The notes under the pieces: generated by a model
Database searches by the model: none
What the model was told of the DNA's origin: nothing
What the model saw: the letters and a program-made list of their open reading frames with translations, nothing else
Source of the DNA: Aquifex sp.
Lineage (GTDB): Bacteria; Aquificota; Aquificia; Aquificales; Aquificaceae
Length of the DNA stretch: 5,779 nt
Assembly (NCBI GenBank): GCA_015487405.1
Contig: WFPV01000082.1
Span: 1-5,779, forward strand
Direction of reading: 5' to 3'
Shown: positions 5,647 through 5,779 of the stretch, in pieces
How positions within the stretch are numbered: position 1 is the stretch's first letter
Layout of the letters: each line of letters begins with the position of its first letter
Made by a program: the position numbers and the translations under genes

Positions 5647-5671
5647 AAAAAAGAAAGGGTTAAAGCCTTTC
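5647..5671 (-). terminator. Candidate intrinsic terminator of the Cys-rich iron-sulfur protein gene
   Basis: Read on the minus strand: a perfect 6-base stem GAAAGG (5671-5666) / CCTTTC (5658-5653), a 7-base loop that contains the stop codon, then T6 (5652-5647) and more pyrimidines (CTTCTT). The stem is short and only half G-C, weak for a hot organism, but the placement at the gene end and the T run fit a rho-independent terminator. Confidence 0.45.
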
Positions 5672-5779
5672 AGCCAAGTAGTCCGCTATGTGTTTTACTT
5701 CCTGTTTATTCTCAAACTTCTTAGCTCCGTCCCTGAGCTGGAGGACACATCCCGGACACTCCGTAACGATGTAGTCAGC
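5660..5779 (-). CDS. C-terminal fragment of a CCG-domain iron-sulfur oxidoreductase subunit (GlcF/HdrB-like)
   Basis: An open frame of 39 codons enters from the right edge and ends with TAA at 5662-5660; I translated it by hand. It holds TECPGCVLQLRDGAKKF (6-22), followed by EVKHIADYLAERL at the end. The CPGC-x-x-QL pattern and the final His-x-x-(D/E)-hydrophobic helix are typical of the last Cys pair of the Cys-rich (CCG) domain in glycolate oxidase iron-sulfur subunit GlcF, LutA and heterodisulfide reductase HdrB relatives. Such subunits pass electrons from a flavin dehydrogenase or form part of heterodisulfide reductase-like complexes. Which of these applies cannot be told from the tail. 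It is in the same direction as the next operon, 55 bases away, but probably separated from it by the terminator. Confidence 0.75.
   Translation of the reverse strand, partial: ADYIVTECPGCVLQLRDGAKKFENKQEVKHIADYLAERL

Overview
The window looks like chromosomal DNA from a thermophilic bacterium of the Aquifex type (Aquificales). The proteins are rich in Lys, Glu and Ile. Arginine codons are often AGG or AGA. Genes are packed with overlaps of 1 to 24 bases. A bacterial-looking context with good Shine-Dalgarno sites carries an archaeal-type S-adenosylmethionine synthetase, and as far as I recall Aquifex aeolicus is one of the bacteria with that type. The species assignment is inference; no marker gene such as rRNA is present.

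Left part (1-1837), minus strand: an archaeal-type methionine adenosyltransferase is followed by endonuclease V. The two are joined by a TAATG stop/start overlap, and the endonuclease runs off the left edge. The synthetase starts with TTG behind a perfect AGGAGGT ribosome site. The 67-base gap at 1771-1837 is a divergent promoter region. From it a class I SAM-dependent methyltransferase of the NDUFAF7/MidA family (1838-2806) is read to the right, so the enzyme that makes SAM and an enzyme that likely uses it share one control region.

Middle and right part (2783-5604), minus strand: a four-gene operon. Its order in the direction of transcription is a PfpI/DJ-1 family protein, then a ZnuA-like periplasmic metal-binding protein, a ZnuC-like ATPase and a ZnuB-like permease. 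Each junction overlaps (4, 10 and 23 bases), which implies translational coupling. The last gene collides tail to tail with the methyltransferase, with 24 bases shared. The binding protein has three of the expected metal-binding histidines, but Asn stands where the fourth (Asp) ligand is expected. It also has two T8 runs in its signal-peptide codons.

Right edge (5605-5779): a candidate intrinsic terminator and the last 39 codons of a Cys-rich (CCG domain) iron-sulfur oxidoreductase subunit, read on the minus strand.

The layout is mostly housekeeping and transport. No mobile element, CRISPR array, RNA gene or phage gene was seen. The points most worth checking are the shared TTTAAAAT boxes just before two ATG codons that lack a usable ribosome site (possible leaderless transcripts), the altered metal site of the ZnuA-like protein, the coupling of a PfpI-family gene to a zinc importer, and the shared SAM synthetase/methyltransferase promoter region.
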